Origin: a virus
Length of the DNA: 63,666 bases
IMG/VR virus record: IMGVR_UViG_3300044814_000016
Span: 1-63,666 of that record
Reading direction: 5' to 3' (one strand)
Both the position numbers and the translations under genes were made by a program. Positions 40,453 to 48,338 of this stretch are shown one piece after another (position 1 is the first letter of the stretch; every line of letters starts with the position of its first letter). The notes beneath the pieces are model-generated. The model was not told the DNA's origin, searched no databases, and saw only the letters and a program-made list of their open reading frames with translations.

Positions 40453-40522
40453 GATGGCCCCCGCTCCGGTGGGGGCGCAACGACCTACGGGGGTTCGGTC
40501 ATCACCCGGAGCGGGGGCCATC
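40453..40522. terminator. 17-bp perfect inverted repeat with nested hairpin
   Basis: GATGGCCCCCGCTCCGG at 40453-40469 and its exact complement at 40506-40522, separated by 36 bases. A shorter hairpin GCCCCC-(8)-GGGGGC uses the same left arm (40457-40476), so the structures compete. It lies just after the DUF932 stop in leftward transcription; probably a terminator or attenuator. Confidence 0.75.
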
Positions 40523-40528
40523 AGCTTG

Positions 40529-41740
40529 TCAGGCGAGGCGGGCAGCTACGGTCAGCGCCCGCTGCGCCTTGTCTTCGAGGTCGTACGTCACGTCGGCGTT
40601 GTCGGCGTGCTGCGCGGTCCACGTCACGGCTTGCATGATGCCGCCTGCGGTCGTCTGGCCGCCCTTGGTGAACGCGTTCAGGATGTCGTTTTCCATCTCC
40701 TTCGGGAACCCGGCGTCTGCGACGACGGCCTTGATCGTGTCAGCGGGGTGAGTGACCTCGACGCCCGCCAGCTTCTCCATCTCGCTGATCTTGTCGCGCA
40801 GGTACTCGACGTCGAGGAACGTGGTCACGGCGTCGCGGACCTTCGCGGTGACGAGCGCGAGTTCCTTCGCCACGGTGTCGTCGCTGTACTTGACTACGCC
40901 CTCTTCCCGCTTGCTGGTGAGGTGCACGGCGCGGAACGCGTCCTTGGTGAACGTCTGACCGTTCGCGCAGATCAGGAACTTGATGCGCGGGATGGCGGAG
41001 GTGGCACCGGAGCCGACCTCGCTGTTGCGGAACACGATGCCCGCGCTGATCGACGGGTCCTTGTCAGCCGTCTTGCCGGTCTTCGGGTTCCGGTAGCCCT
41101 TCAGCAGCTCGGGCGCGAGCGCCTTGATGCCGGGGGCGTTGATCGCCACGTACATGTGACGGTCGGTCAGGTCGCAGCGCTCGATCTTGATGCGCTTCTC
41201 CGGGGGCAGCTTCGGGTCGATCCCGAGACCTGCCTCCTGAAGCCCGGCGAACGCGGCGACGATCGTGTCGAGGTTGTCGACCGGCTTGAACGAATCACTC
41301 AGCAGCGCGCGGGCGATGCCGGTACCGTCCTCGTCGCCCCTGAACAGGCGCAGGAAGAACTTCCGGTCATCCGGTGCGACGCGCTCGTACATGTCGGCGT
41401 CGTCCGGGTTGTACCCGTGAAGCAGCGCGTTGAGGTTCGTGTCGTACAGGTCGAGGCGGTTCTGGTGCAGGTAGCGCAGGTACTGGCCGGTGATCGGCAG
41501 CCGGTCGGTGAGCCCGCCGTCGAACACCTCGGTCGGGACGTACTGCCCGCCGATGCTCGTGACGCCCTCGTCGGTGATCGCCGGGGCGGCGCTGTCCGGG
41601 ATGACCAGCGTCCCGTTGACGAACTCCATCTGAGACGCCGGAATCACGACGTCGAGGCGGCGGACGCGCTGAGTTTCGAGAATCTGGCGCAGCGTCGCGA
41701 AGTCGGCGCGGGTGGCGGTGGTGACCAGGTGATCGGTCAT
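40529..41740 (-). CDS. DUF932 family protein
   Basis: 403 residues from ATG (a GTG 12 bases earlier is less likely). Matches the DUF932 phage/plasmid family: PTEVFDGGLTDRLPITGQYLRYL, NALLHGYN, FLRLFRGDEDGTGIARALLSDSFKPVDN, then KFLICANGQTF. These proteins are common near replication and recombination genes of phages; their activity is unknown. It is the only leftward gene directly downstream of an operator-type promoter and is followed by a strong inverted repeat. Confidence 0.85.
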   Translation of the reverse strand: MTDHLVTTATRADFATLRQILETQRVRRLDVVIPASQMEFVNGTLVIPDSAAPAITDEGVTSIGGQYVPTEVFDGGLTDRLPITGQYLRYLHQNRLDLYDTNLNALLHGYNPDDADMYERVAPDDRKFFLRLFRGDEDGTGIARALLSDSFKPVDNLDTIVAAFAGLQEAGLGIDPKLPPEKRIKIERCDLTDRHMYVAINAPGIKALAPELLKGYRNPKTGKTADKDPSISAGIVFRNSEVGSGATSAIPRIKFLICANGQTFTKDAFRAVHLTSKREEGVVKYSDDTVAKELALVTAKVRDAVTTFLDVEYLRDKISEMEKLAGVEVTHPADTIKAVVADAGFPKEMENDILNAFTKGGQTTAGGIMQAVTWTAQHADNADVTYDLEDKAQRALTVAARLA

Positions 41741-41781
41741 GGTGTGCTCCACTCTCTCGGTGGCAGGAACTGCCTGGCGTC

Positions 41782-41809
41782 AGTCTACTCGCTACCCGTA
41801 GTAGATCAA
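41782..41809 (-). promoter_or_regulatory. Operator-type promoter of the DUF932 gene
   Basis: Leftward sense: -35 TTGATC, 16-base spacer TACTACGGGTAGCGAG, -10 TAGACT, about 35 bases before the DUF932 ATG from the expected start. The spacer contains ACGGGTAGCGAGT ending in the first T of the -10, as in the rightward promoters. Confidence 0.75.
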
Positions 41810-42132
41810 GCGTCGCCGTCTTCGTTCGGCTCACCGGGAGCGAACTCCTCACCCGGCTCGTACGGCAGGATCATCGCGCCCGTCCGGGCCGACAGCGCCT
41901 GGAACAGCACCTCCGCGACGATGCCGCGCTGGTCCTCGGGCACGATCTCCGCGTGCCTGACCCGGAGGGTCATCGTGGTCTGGTCCTTGTCGAGGTTGAG
42001 CTTGTTCTCGAACCCGGACATGAGCGCGACGACGAGGAACGTCTTGCGCTGACCTTCGCCGAGCAGCTTCTCAGCGTCGATCAGGCCGTTTTTCTCGTCG
42101 TCGGGTAGCGCCCCGGCGAGCTTGATGATCAT
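41806..42132 (-). CDS. Hypothetical acidic protein
   Basis: 108 residues from ATG coupled to the RusA stop (ATGA). MIIKLAGALPDDEKNGLIDAEK, KTFLVVALMSGFENKL and TMTLRVRHAEIVPEDQR are alpha/beta; very acidic C-terminus. Unknown, in the replication operon. Confidence 0.65.
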   Translation of the reverse strand: MIIKLAGALPDDEKNGLIDAEKLLGEGQRKTFLVVALMSGFENKLNLDKDQTTMTLRVRHAEIVPEDQRGIVAEVLFQALSARTGAMILPYEPGEEFAPGEPNEDGDA

Positions 42133-42626
42133 GCGAATACCCCCAGTTCGGCGATACTGATCCATGCTCCTGGCACCCGTTGTGCGTGCTGATGACCGCC
42201 AGGGTACACCGCTGCGCTGAAACATTCGACGACTTGGCAGTCATCCTTCCAGACGCCCGCGTCGGTGATCGCGTCCTCGGTGGCCCTGACCAGGTGACTC
42301 AGGTCCCCGGTGGCGCGAGTCGCCGGGCGGGCCGGCGCAGTCGGCTTGAGCCTGCGCCGGTTCTTCCCGGTGCCGTAGTGCGACGTGGGGCGGGCGAACG
42401 TGAACACGACGTACAGCAGCACCGGCCCTTCCATCGGCTCCCACTTCTCCGCCTGCTCCCCCGTGGCGTCACCGATCGCCAGCTCGGCTGACTCGACGAC
42501 CGCGCCCCGGTACGACTTCACGCCCGCCGCGCTCGACTCGATCATGTACGGCTTGCCGCTCTTGCTGACACGGGGCCGCTTGCTCCCCTGCGGTGCGGGG
42601 CGGGCGTGAACGGTGAACTCCAGCAC
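42129..42626 (-). CDS. RusA-like Holliday junction resolvase
   Basis: 165 residues from GTG at 42626. FTVHARPAPQGSKRPRVSKSGKP at the N-terminus and DLSHLVRATEDAITDAGVWKDDCQVVE with the clustered Asp residues near the C-terminus match RusA-family resolvases, which cut recombination intermediates with Mg2+. Consistent with the YqaJ/RecT genes elsewhere. Confidence 0.85.
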   Translation of the reverse strand: MLEFTVHARPAPQGSKRPRVSKSGKPYMIESSAAGVKSYRGAVVESAELAIGDATGEQAEKWEPMEGPVLLYVVFTFARPTSHYGTGKNRRRLKPTAPARPATRATGDLSHLVRATEDAITDAGVWKDDCQVVECFSAAVYPGGHQHAQRVPGAWISIAELGVFA

Positions 42627-42630
42627 GGGG

Positions 42631-42879
42631 TCACCCCTTGGCGGGCTCGGTGAACTCCGTGCCGCCGCCGGTCCTCTCGGCTGCGTCCCAGTGGCGGCGC
42701 AGCGCCTCCAGGGCACCGAAGTTGCCGTTCGCCTTGACGTCGGCCAGGTACGCCGCGAACGCCGTCAGCGCCACGGTGTCAGGGCCGCCCGCGTCGATCG
42801 CGGTGTTCAGGGCGGTCTCGGTGGTGCCCGCCCACGTGCCCAGGCTGAACATGTCCTTGTTCGTGTGCCGTGTACCCAT
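42631..42879 (-). CDS. Hypothetical protein
   Basis: 82 residues, ATG preceded by AGGGAGAG. MGTRHTNKDMFSLGTWAGTTETALN and an Ala-rich helical middle. Between the helicase and RusA genes. Unknown. Confidence 0.65.
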   Translation of the reverse strand: MGTRHTNKDMFSLGTWAGTTETALNTAIDAGGPDTVALTAFAAYLADVKANGNFGALEALRRHWDAAERTGGGTEFTEPAKG

Positions 42880-42914
42880 GACTCTCCCTCTACTGGTTGT
42901 GCGTCGAATGTACC

Positions 42915-44204
42915 TTACCCGCCGTCGCCCTCCGGCAACAGCGGTACCGTCCACTCAGGACGGTGGTCATAGTTGGCCACCCAAGGCCACGTCGTGCCCA
43001 GCGGGCGACTCCGGGTGATCCAGTTTGGCCAGCGGCGCTCCTCGTCACGCTGACCCTTGAACCAGGTCCAGTCCAGGGCACCGTGATCACCGTCGTGCTT
43101 TTTGATGGCGTAGTTCAGCGACACGCCGAACTCGCACCACTTCGCCCACAGGTTCGTGCCCTCCGGCCGCATCTCGCGCTTGCCGCCACCAGCACCGTAC
43201 GGGGCGTGCTCCTCCAGCCACAGCGCGACCCCGTAGTCCTCTCGCATCCGGTCCCAGAACGCAGCGAGCAGCGCGTACGACTCCAGGTCCGCCTTGACGC
43301 CCCAGATCATCTTGTAAATCGGGCCGGCCACCACGAGCTGAGCCCGCGTCCGCTTAATGAGCTGCGCCATGCCGTACGCGTCACGCGGCGAGGTGAGATT
43401 CATCCCGCCCGGCTTGTGCAGCAGCGTCAGGTTCTTGCTGTCCCACCCGCCGTACGCCTGCGCCAGGCCCCGGAACGTTCGGAACCGGCGCTGGACGATG
43501 TGCTCCGGGTTTTCCCCGTCCACGACCAGCACCCGCAGCGGCTCCATCGGCTCGAAGGAGAACGGGTGCGCCCCGGCTGACGCAGCGAATCCCACCTGGA
43601 GCCCGAGAATCGACTTGCCGCTCCCCTCCGGTCCCACGACCATCGCCCGCTCCTGCGGGTACAGCAGATTCGGGATCAGCGGCTCCGATGTGGGCTTCTC
43701 CGCATCGCAGACCTCGTCTGCGGTCAGCCCTTGCATGTCGAAGTCGATAGCCGTCGTCAGCGCCCGGTCAAGCAGCGTGTGACCCCGGCCGATCATCGTC
43801 GCCTCGTCCACGTCGCCCTGCCGCGCCTCGCTGATCATCCGGCTGCCGACACTGATCAGCGCCCGTCGCGTGGCACAGCGACGCACGATCTTCGCGTACA
43901 CCACCGCCCAGTCAGGGATCACCTGGAGGCCGGCCAGGTCAGCGATGTAGATCCCGTCGCCGCCGATCGCCCGCAGGTCCCCGTTCTCCGTCATCCACGC
44001 GACGATCGTCACCGGGTCGATCGGCTCACCAGCCGCCATCATCAGCACGAGCGTACGGAAGATCACCTGATGACCAGGGCGAAAGAAACTTCCCTCGTCA
44101 ACGATCTCCGCTGCCTGCTCGACGGCTGACGGGTGCAACATCATCGCCGCCAGGGTGCGGCGCTCGGCCTCGATGTCGTGGATCGGCAGCTCGTCGTCAG
44201 TCAT
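42915..44204 (-). CDS. DnaB-like replicative helicase
   Basis: 429 residues from ATG. N-terminal DnaB domain (HDIEAERRTLAAMMLHPSAVEQAAEIV..SFFRPGHQVIFRTLVLMMAAGEPIDPVTI), then a RecA-like ATPase: Walker A VVGPEGSGKS, LVVDGENP strand and a VVAGPIYKM motif. It should unwind DNA at the fork with the loader encoded just upstream. Overlaps the loader stop by eight bases. Confidence 0.87.
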   Translation of the reverse strand: MTDDELPIHDIEAERRTLAAMMLHPSAVEQAAEIVDEGSFFRPGHQVIFRTLVLMMAAGEPIDPVTIVAWMTENGDLRAIGGDGIYIADLAGLQVIPDWAVVYAKIVRRCATRRALISVGSRMISEARQGDVDEATMIGRGHTLLDRALTTAIDFDMQGLTADEVCDAEKPTSEPLIPNLLYPQERAMVVGPEGSGKSILGLQVGFAASAGAHPFSFEPMEPLRVLVVDGENPEHIVQRRFRTFRGLAQAYGGWDSKNLTLLHKPGGMNLTSPRDAYGMAQLIKRTRAQLVVAGPIYKMIWGVKADLESYALLAAFWDRMREDYGVALWLEEHAPYGAGGGKREMRPEGTNLWAKWCEFGVSLNYAIKKHDGDHGALDWTWFKGQRDEERRWPNWITRSRPLGTTWPWVANYDHRPEWTVPLLPEGDGG

Positions 44205-44976
44205 CGCTACCGAACCCGCTCTCTGGCGTGGCGTAGCCCGGCCGGTCCCACGGCGGTACGCCAGCCTGATCGTCATCGCCGTCGTACTCGTCATCCCAGC
44301 CGCCGTCATTGAGCCACGTCGCCGGGTGCTTGGTGAACTTCGACCGTCCGGGTTGAAGCTGGTGCTCGGCGTACACCGCAGCAGCCGAGATGATCACCGT
44401 CACCTCGGCCGCGTCCTTGCCCTTGACTGCCTTCGCCCATGCCCTGATTGCTCGCTGCTTGGCGACTCGGCGGGGGTAGACCGCCCAGAAGTCATCGAAG
44501 CGATCCGATACTGAGCTTGACTCAGCGTTGACCATGTTCATGGGTTGGGTTGGGTTGGGTTGGGTGCTATTGGGGTCAGATGGGGTACCCCATGTTGACC
44601 CCATGTTGACCCCATTAGAATCAGCATCGAACAGTGTCGGTCCCCATCGTTTGTCGGCCCCGCGTTTCCCCGCCTTGGACATCGCCTCACGAGCGTCGAG
44701 CTGCTGCCACTTGCGGTAGTTGCGGAACTGCCAGCCGTCGTCCTCGGCCGGCTCCCACAGTCGCACCTGAACAAGCAGGTCCGCGAGTGCCGCCGTCCGG
44801 TCGCCTGCGAACGTCTCGGCAACTTCGGCGGGGATGATGCCCTGCTTGCCGTGTGCGTGGGTCCATGACAGGCAGAACGTCCACAGCCCGGCGGCGGCGA
44901 GCCCGTCCGGGTGCCGCAGCAGTCGCATCGCCTTCAGGTGACCGTAGAGCTGGTCATCTACTCGCGCCCAAGACAT
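44197..44976 (-). CDS. DnaD-like replication initiator / helicase loader
   Basis: 259 residues. The N-terminal domain (WARVDDQLYGHLKAMRLLRHPDGLAAAGLWTF) is a winged-helix initiator type; the C-terminal region FWAVYPRRVAKQRAIRAWAKAVKG..WLNDGGWDDE is typical of phage replication/loader proteins. The linker (about residues 120-150) is Asn/Pro/Thr/Gln-rich because the DNA is an array of GGGTT repeats and a palindrome, see the origin entry. Upstream partner of the helicase. Confidence 0.82.
   Translation of the reverse strand: MSWARVDDQLYGHLKAMRLLRHPDGLAAAGLWTFCLSWTHAHGKQGIIPAEVAETFAGDRTAALADLLVQVRLWEPAEDDGWQFRNYRKWQQLDAREAMSKAGKRGADKRWGPTLFDADSNGVNMGSTWGTPSDPNSTQPNPTQPMNMVNAESSSVSDRFDDFWAVYPRRVAKQRAIRAWAKAVKGKDAAEVTVIISAAAVYAEHQLQPGRSKFTKHPATWLNDGGWDDEYDGDDDQAGVPPWDRPGYATPESGFGSDD
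44542..44612. other. Candidate replication origin (GGGTT repeats, palindrome, 11-bp repeats)
   Basis: Inside the initiator gene: five GGG runs spaced by TT at 44542-44564 (a quadruplex-type motif on the plus strand), a perfect 14-bp palindrome ATGGGGTACCCCAT at 44580-44593, and two 11-bp tandem units CATGTTGACCC at 44591-44612. Origin DNA inside the initiator gene is known for lambda O. Confidence 0.55.
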
Positions 44977-45396
44977 CAGCGTCGCCTCGGATGCGGACTG
45001 TCGTTCCCGGCTGCTATCGTGTGCACGAGAACTCCTTCCGTTGGGTAGCTCCTCGGGTTGAGTGGCTAAGCGTCTCCTTGGCCGGCGATCGCTTACCGGG
45101 CCGGGTTTCCTTCGGGAGCCCGGCCCGACTCATGTCGTTTTGTGCAGCTCACCCTACTCGCGCCTGTTGCACCTGTGTAGAGGACGCGCCACCTCGCCCC
45201 GGCGGCGGCAGGAGCGCCTGAGACGGCCTTGGACCACTCGCGTAGACAATCACTCGCGACGATCCCACGGGGCCGCCAGCGGCGATAACCGCTAGTCCGG
45301 CAGTTTAGATCTGCTGCGGCGATGCGGGTTTGTCTCGGTTGTCCCGGTTTGCGTTCCGGGTGGTAAATAAAAGGTGAGAAAGGCGTACATGGCCTC
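44977..45396. other. Divergent intergenic region
   Basis: About 420 bases between leftward replication genes and rightward early genes, no convincing ORF. It holds the imperfect palindrome TCGTGTGCACGA near 45017, a 5-bp hairpin AGCGG-CGATAA-CCGCT near 45278, and an AT-rich stretch (GGTAAATAAAAGGTGAG) before the early promoter. A leftward GCGAGTAGGGTGAG around 45147-45162 resembles the promoter family weakly. Confidence 0.5.
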
Positions 45397-45425
45397 TTTA
45401 CATCGCACCCGTTGTGAGTGACACT
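45397..45425 (+). promoter_or_regulatory. Operator-type early promoter P1
   Basis: TTTACA, 16-base spacer TCGCACCCGTTGTGAG, then TGACACT. Contains ACCCGTTGTGAGT ending at the first T of the -10. Precedes the 45463 gene by about 35 bases from the expected start. Confidence 0.78.
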
Positions 45426-45462
45426 GGTAGTGAGAGAGCAGATCACGACCAGAGGGAGCGTC

Positions 45463-45612
45463 ATGAACGCCACGCAGACCAGCCTAGACATCCAGAACCG
45501 CCTCACCTGGGCGCGCCTCAACGCAGAAGCGTACGACAGCATGATGACCGCCCCCGTCGTGTACACGACCCCCGAGTGGGACGCGTACCGCTACGCAGAA
45601 GCGCACATGTGA
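45463..45612 (+). CDS. Small early protein (49 aa)
   Basis: 49 residues, ATG after AGAGGGAG. MNATQTSLDIQNRLTWARLN.. and a C-terminal Tyr-rich VVYTTPEWDAYRYAEAHM. Alone between a promoter and a strong terminator, so a monocistronic early gene. Unknown. Confidence 0.7.
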   Translation: MNATQTSLDIQNRLTWARLNAEAYDSMMTAPVVYTTPEWDAYRYAEAHM

Positions 45613-45629
45613 AGTCGTCGCAGACCACG

Positions 45630-45661
45630 CCCCCCGGCTCAGCGCCGGGGGGTATCTTTTT
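45630..45661 (+). terminator. Rho-independent terminator
   Basis: CCCCCCGGC-TCAGC-GCCGGGGGG, a perfect 9-bp stem, followed by TATCTTTTT. Confidence 0.9.
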
Positions 45662-45673
45662 GTACAGCACGTG

Positions 45674-45701
45674 TTTACATCTCACGGGTAGTGGGTATGA
45701 T
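45674..45701 (+). promoter_or_regulatory. Operator-type early promoter P2
   Basis: TTTACA, 16-base spacer TCTCACGGGTAGTGGG, TATGAT: the best -10 of the set. Contains ACGGGTAGTGGGT overlapping the -10 by one T. Drives the 45735-46915 unit. Confidence 0.82.
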
Positions 45702-45734
45702 GTGAGTGAGAGCTACAGAGAGAGATGATCACCC

Positions 45735-45854
45735 GTGAACACGACCGCACGCGAACCCAGCCGCATCGTCAACATCCTGCTCACGCCCGTCGCCGCCGTC
45801 ATCAGCCTCGTCGAGCTGACCCTGCCGAAGTCCGAAAGGGGCGGGCAGCTATGA
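45735..45854 (+). CDS. Small protein (39 aa)
   Basis: 39 residues from GTG after an AGAGAGA purine run. VNTTAREPSRIVNILLTPVAAVISLVELTLPKSER has a hydrophobic centre and could be membrane-associated. Its stop overlaps the next ATG (ATGA). Confidence 0.58.
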   Translation: MNTTAREPSRIVNILLTPVAAVISLVELTLPKSERGGQL

Positions 45855-46375
45855 CCGCCGCTCACGTTCAGCCCGAAGCGCCGGTAGAAGTCTGCTGGCT
45901 GCTCGACGTCCGCCGCTACGGGCATCGAGACGGCGAACGAGCTTCACGCCGAGGACGCGTCATGAGCACCTCGGCGACCGCTCGCACCTGGACCGCGACA
46001 ATCGCGTACGGCGACCAGATCACGTTCCCCTGCTGGACAAGCCGCGAGACCGTCACCGCTGACCTCAGCGAGAACGACCTACAGCGCGACCAGGCGTACG
46101 TTGCACAGCTAGAAGCGACCCAGTACCTCCTGGCCGGTGCCGCCACGAGCGCGTACGTGCAGCTTCACAAGACGACCAAGAGCGGCACCCGGAACGACCG
46201 GGGATTCGCCATGGACCTGTGGGACGCGGAGATATTCGCGCTGCGGCACGCGACCCGCCGCAGCACGCAGATCACCCCGCGCCCGGTTATGCCGCACCCG
46301 GACGAGCGCGTGCTATTCGGCAGCACCACAACGAACCGCGAACTGCGGGACGCGCTTAGGAAGGACAAGTCATGA
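45851..46375 (+). CDS. Hypothetical early protein
   Basis: 174 residues with AAAGGGG before the ATG; an internal ATG at 45962 is an alternative start. After a basic N-terminus (RRYGHRDGERASRRGRV), a beta part and an Ala-rich helix (LEATQYLLAGAATSAYVQL). Charged C-terminus. No family recognised. Confidence 0.65.
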   Translation: MTAAHVQPEAPVEVCWLLDVRRYGHRDGERASRRGRVMSTSATARTWTATIAYGDQITFPCWTSRETVTADLSENDLQRDQAYVAQLEATQYLLAGAATSAYVQLHKTTKSGTRNDRGFAMDLWDAEIFALRHATRRSTQITPRPVMPHPDERVLFGSTTTNRELRDALRKDKS

Positions 46376-46518
46376 GCGCGCAGCGGCAGGTTCAGGTGCA
46401 GCGCCAGCGCTCGCGCCCGAGCGACGCGAAGCCAGTCCGCCAGTCGTATTACGACCCGCAGGTCCGCGCCGCGAAGCTCGCGGCAGCGCGCAAGAGCACC
46501 GAGCGTAAGGGACAATGA
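46372..46518 (+). CDS. Small basic protein (48 aa)
   Basis: 48 residues, MSAQRQVQVQRQRSRPSDAKPVRQ and a Lys/Arg-rich C-terminus, probably nucleic-acid binding or disordered. Coupled to both neighbours by ATGA/CAATGA overlaps. Confidence 0.6.
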   Translation: MSAQRQVQVQRQRSRPSDAKPVRQSYYDPQVRAAKLAAARKSTERKGQ

Positions 46519-46748
46519 TCGTGATGACTATGACGCCTCACGAGCCGACCGCAGCCGAGCGCGCGGGCACCGCCGCGACGCTGACAGCTCTCGACACCTG
46601 CGACCGCTGCGGCGCTCAGGCTTTCGTGCGCTTGACGCTCGACGGCCACACGATCGATTTCTGCGCGCATCACTTCGCTGAGCACGACCTCGCCCTGCAC
46701 GTTAAGGGCTGGGTCATCACGGCTGACGACCGTCAGAGTCTGTCGTGA
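46515..46748 (+). CDS. DUF7455-like zinc protein
   Basis: 77 residues (ATG 46515; ATG 46527 alternative). LTALDTCDRCGAQAFVRLTLDGHTIDFCAHHFAEHD matches a small actinobacterial family with a CxxC..CxHH zinc site. Cellular role unknown; frequent in actinophages. Confidence 0.75.
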   Translation: MIVMTMTPHEPTAAERAGTAATLTALDTCDRCGAQAFVRLTLDGHTIDFCAHHFAEHDLALHVKGWVITADDRQSLS

Positions 46749-46915
46749 TCATCGCCGCCGGGTGCGTGCTCGCGTTCATCGCGATCAGCGGCCTGCTGAT
46801 CAGGCACGGCCGGCGCGGGCGTCGCGGGCTGATCTGGATGATGCGAATGCACGACGACGACGAATCGTTACCCGGCCGTGACCTGCTCCCGGTCGGGAGA
46901 GGCTTGTTCGATTAA
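46745..46915 (+). CDS. Small membrane protein (56 aa)
   Basis: 56 residues from GTG coupled to the previous TGA. IIAAGCVLAFIAISGLLI is a membrane span, then a basic RHGRRGRRG stretch and an acidic tail. Last gene before a terminator. Confidence 0.6.
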   Translation: MIIAAGCVLAFIAISGLLIRHGRRGRRGLIWMMRMHDDDESLPGRDLLPVGRGLFD

Positions 46916-46919
46916 CGCG

Positions 46920-46953
46920 CTGGCGCTGGGCGAATCCCCAGCGCCAGTTTCTT
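46920..46953 (+). terminator. Hairpin terminator
   Basis: CTGGCGCTGGG-CGAATC-CCCAGCGCCAG, a perfect 11-bp stem, then TTTCTTG. Confidence 0.85.
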
Positions 46954-47066
46954 GTGTGACCAGTGCTGACCGATGGTTGCTCCCGCTGGTGTCGCCCTGG
47001 GAGCCGCGTGCCGCTGTTGCACGGTGCGTGACGACGGGTGACACTGAGGTAGCCGTACATTACCTG

Positions 47067-47095
47067 TTTACTTCGCACCCGTTGTGGGTAAGAAT
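47067..47095 (+). promoter_or_regulatory. Operator-type early promoter P3
   Basis: TTTACT, 16-base spacer TCGCACCCGTTGTGGG, TAAGAAT. Contains ACCCGTTGTGGGT. Precedes the tandem HTH genes with an approximately 80-base leader. Confidence 0.8.
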
Positions 47096-47179
47096 GAGTA
47101 CAGCACCAACAAGTGAATCGCCAGCGTCGCTGTCATCGTCAAGTGCCAGCGACGTGACGCCACAGGGAGAGAGCACGAG

Positions 47180-47455
47180 ATGACCACCACGACCAGCGCG
47201 AGAGAACGCAAGACGACCGAGGAAATGGTCGCCGGGATCCGCCGTCAGATCCGCGCGCTCGAAGTTCGCGGACTCGACGAGGACCCCTGGGTCGCCCGCG
47301 ACATGACCGACCTCGCCGACGAGCTGAATGCAGCAGCCGGGCGCACCGTCGCCCGCCTCCGGGCAGCCGGGTACACGTGGGCTGACATCGGTCAGTCGTT
47401 CGGGCTCACCTACCAGGCAGCGTGGAAGCGCTGGCACAGCGAGGTGACCTCATGA
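47180..47455 (+). CDS. HTH protein, paralogue 1
   Basis: 91 residues, ATG after GGGAGAGAG. N-terminal helix, then LRAAGYTWADIGQSFGLTYQAAWKRW, a helix-turn-helix typical of small actinobacterial DNA-binding proteins. Candidate regulator of its own promoter. Its stop overlaps the next ATG. Confidence 0.78.
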   Translation: MTTTTSARERKTTEEMVAGIRRQIRALEVRGLDEDPWVARDMTDLADELNAAAGRTVARLRAAGYTWADIGQSFGLTYQAAWKRWHSEVTS

Positions 47456-47730
47456 GCACCACGAGCAGCGACCTCCGGGCAGGCAAGCTGATCCGGGACA
47501 TCCGCAGCAGCACCCGCGCCCTCGAAGCCCTTGCGGCATCCGAGGACCCGTGGGTTGCTGCTGAGATGGTCAAGCTCGCGCACGAGCTGGAAGCCGCCGC
47601 CGACCGCACCGTCGCAAGGCTGCGCGCAGCGAAGTACACGTGGGCTGACATCGGGTACGCGTTCGGGACGACCCGGCAGGGAGCGTTCAACAGGTGGGCC
47701 AAGAGCCCGCTCGACGGCAGCACGTCATGA
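47452..47730 (+). CDS. HTH protein, paralogue 2
   Basis: 92 residues from the ATG overlapping the upstream TGA. LRAAKYTWADIGYAFGTTRQGAFNRW aligns with paralogue 1, as do the preceding EDPWVA..L..EL..AA.RTVARLRA positions. Tandem duplication; the recognition-helix residues differ, so targets may differ. Confidence 0.78.
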   Translation: MSTTSSDLRAGKLIRDIRSSTRALEALAASEDPWVAAEMVKLAHELEAAADRTVARLRAAKYTWADIGYAFGTTRQGAFNRWAKSPLDGSTS

Positions 47731-47984
47731 GGGCCGGGGGCGAGCACCGTGGCAGCGCAGCGTCGCGCCGCGTCCGCAAGCAGTGGATGCTGAGCACGTA
47801 CGGCGACGGGCGCACCTGCCCGTGCGCTCACTGCTCAGCGTCGCTTACGTTCGCGACCGTCGAAGCGGACCGCATCGTCCCCGGAGCGTCGTACAGGCGC
47901 GACAACGTGCAGCCCTCCTGCCGGAGCTGCAACCTCGCCCGATCAAACAACACGAAGTGGAGCTACACGTCATGCGAGTCGTAA
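47727..47984 (+). CDS. HNH-like endonuclease
   Basis: 85 residues from ATG coupled as ATGA. CPCAHCSASLTFATVEADRIVPGASYRRDNVQPSCRSCNLARS: two Cys pairs and the N/CN motif of phage HNH proteins, with Arg replacing the usual first His in the DRIVPG variant. May nick DNA during packaging or replication. Confidence 0.72.
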   Translation: MRAGGEHRGSAASRRVRKQWMLSTYGDGRTCPCAHCSASLTFATVEADRIVPGASYRRDNVQPSCRSCNLARSNNTKWSYTSCES

Positions 47985-48334
47985 CAGTCAACACGAAGCA
48001 GGGAATCGTCGTCATCAGCAGCGAGAGCGTCACCGTCCCGCGCAAGATGCTGGGCAGCCTCAGCGCGTTCGGGCTGGGCAGGGAGATCCCGTTCAGCGAG
48101 ATCCACTCCGTCTCAGTCGGCGGGAACAACAAGCAGTACATGACCGGGAACCGGGCGGCGGGTGCTCTCCTCACCGGAGGCGTCGCGCTGCTCGCGCCGA
48201 CGAAGATCCGCGGTGAGCTGGTCATCGGCCTCAAGGACGGCGAGGTGCTGTCGTACCAGCTCAAGCGCGGTGACGCGAAGCGCCCGCAGACGATCGCGAT
48301 GGCGTTCGACGCTCGCGGCGTGACGGTGGTGTGA
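47972..48334 (+). CDS. PH-like domain protein
   Basis: 120 residues. All-beta with VNTKQGIVVISSESVTVPRKML..REIPFSEIHSVSVGG, then GELVIGLKDGEVLSYQL, a strand order like bacterial PH-type domains. No membrane span. Unknown role. Confidence 0.65.
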   Translation: MRVVTVNTKQGIVVISSESVTVPRKMLGSLSAFGLGREIPFSEIHSVSVGGNNKQYMTGNRAAGALLTGGVALLAPTKIRGELVIGLKDGEVLSYQLKRGDAKRPQTIAMAFDARGVTVV

Positions 48335-48338
48335 CGAC

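Noticed and set aside
40451-42052. 533-residue rightward open frame
   Set aside because: Antisense to the DUF932 gene and its neighbours; Arg/Val/Asp-rich translation typical of the complementary strand of GC-rich coding DNA.
45093-45566. 157-residue leftward open frame in the divergent region
   Set aside because: Crosses a good promoter and the 45463 gene; no ribosome site and no protein-like pattern.
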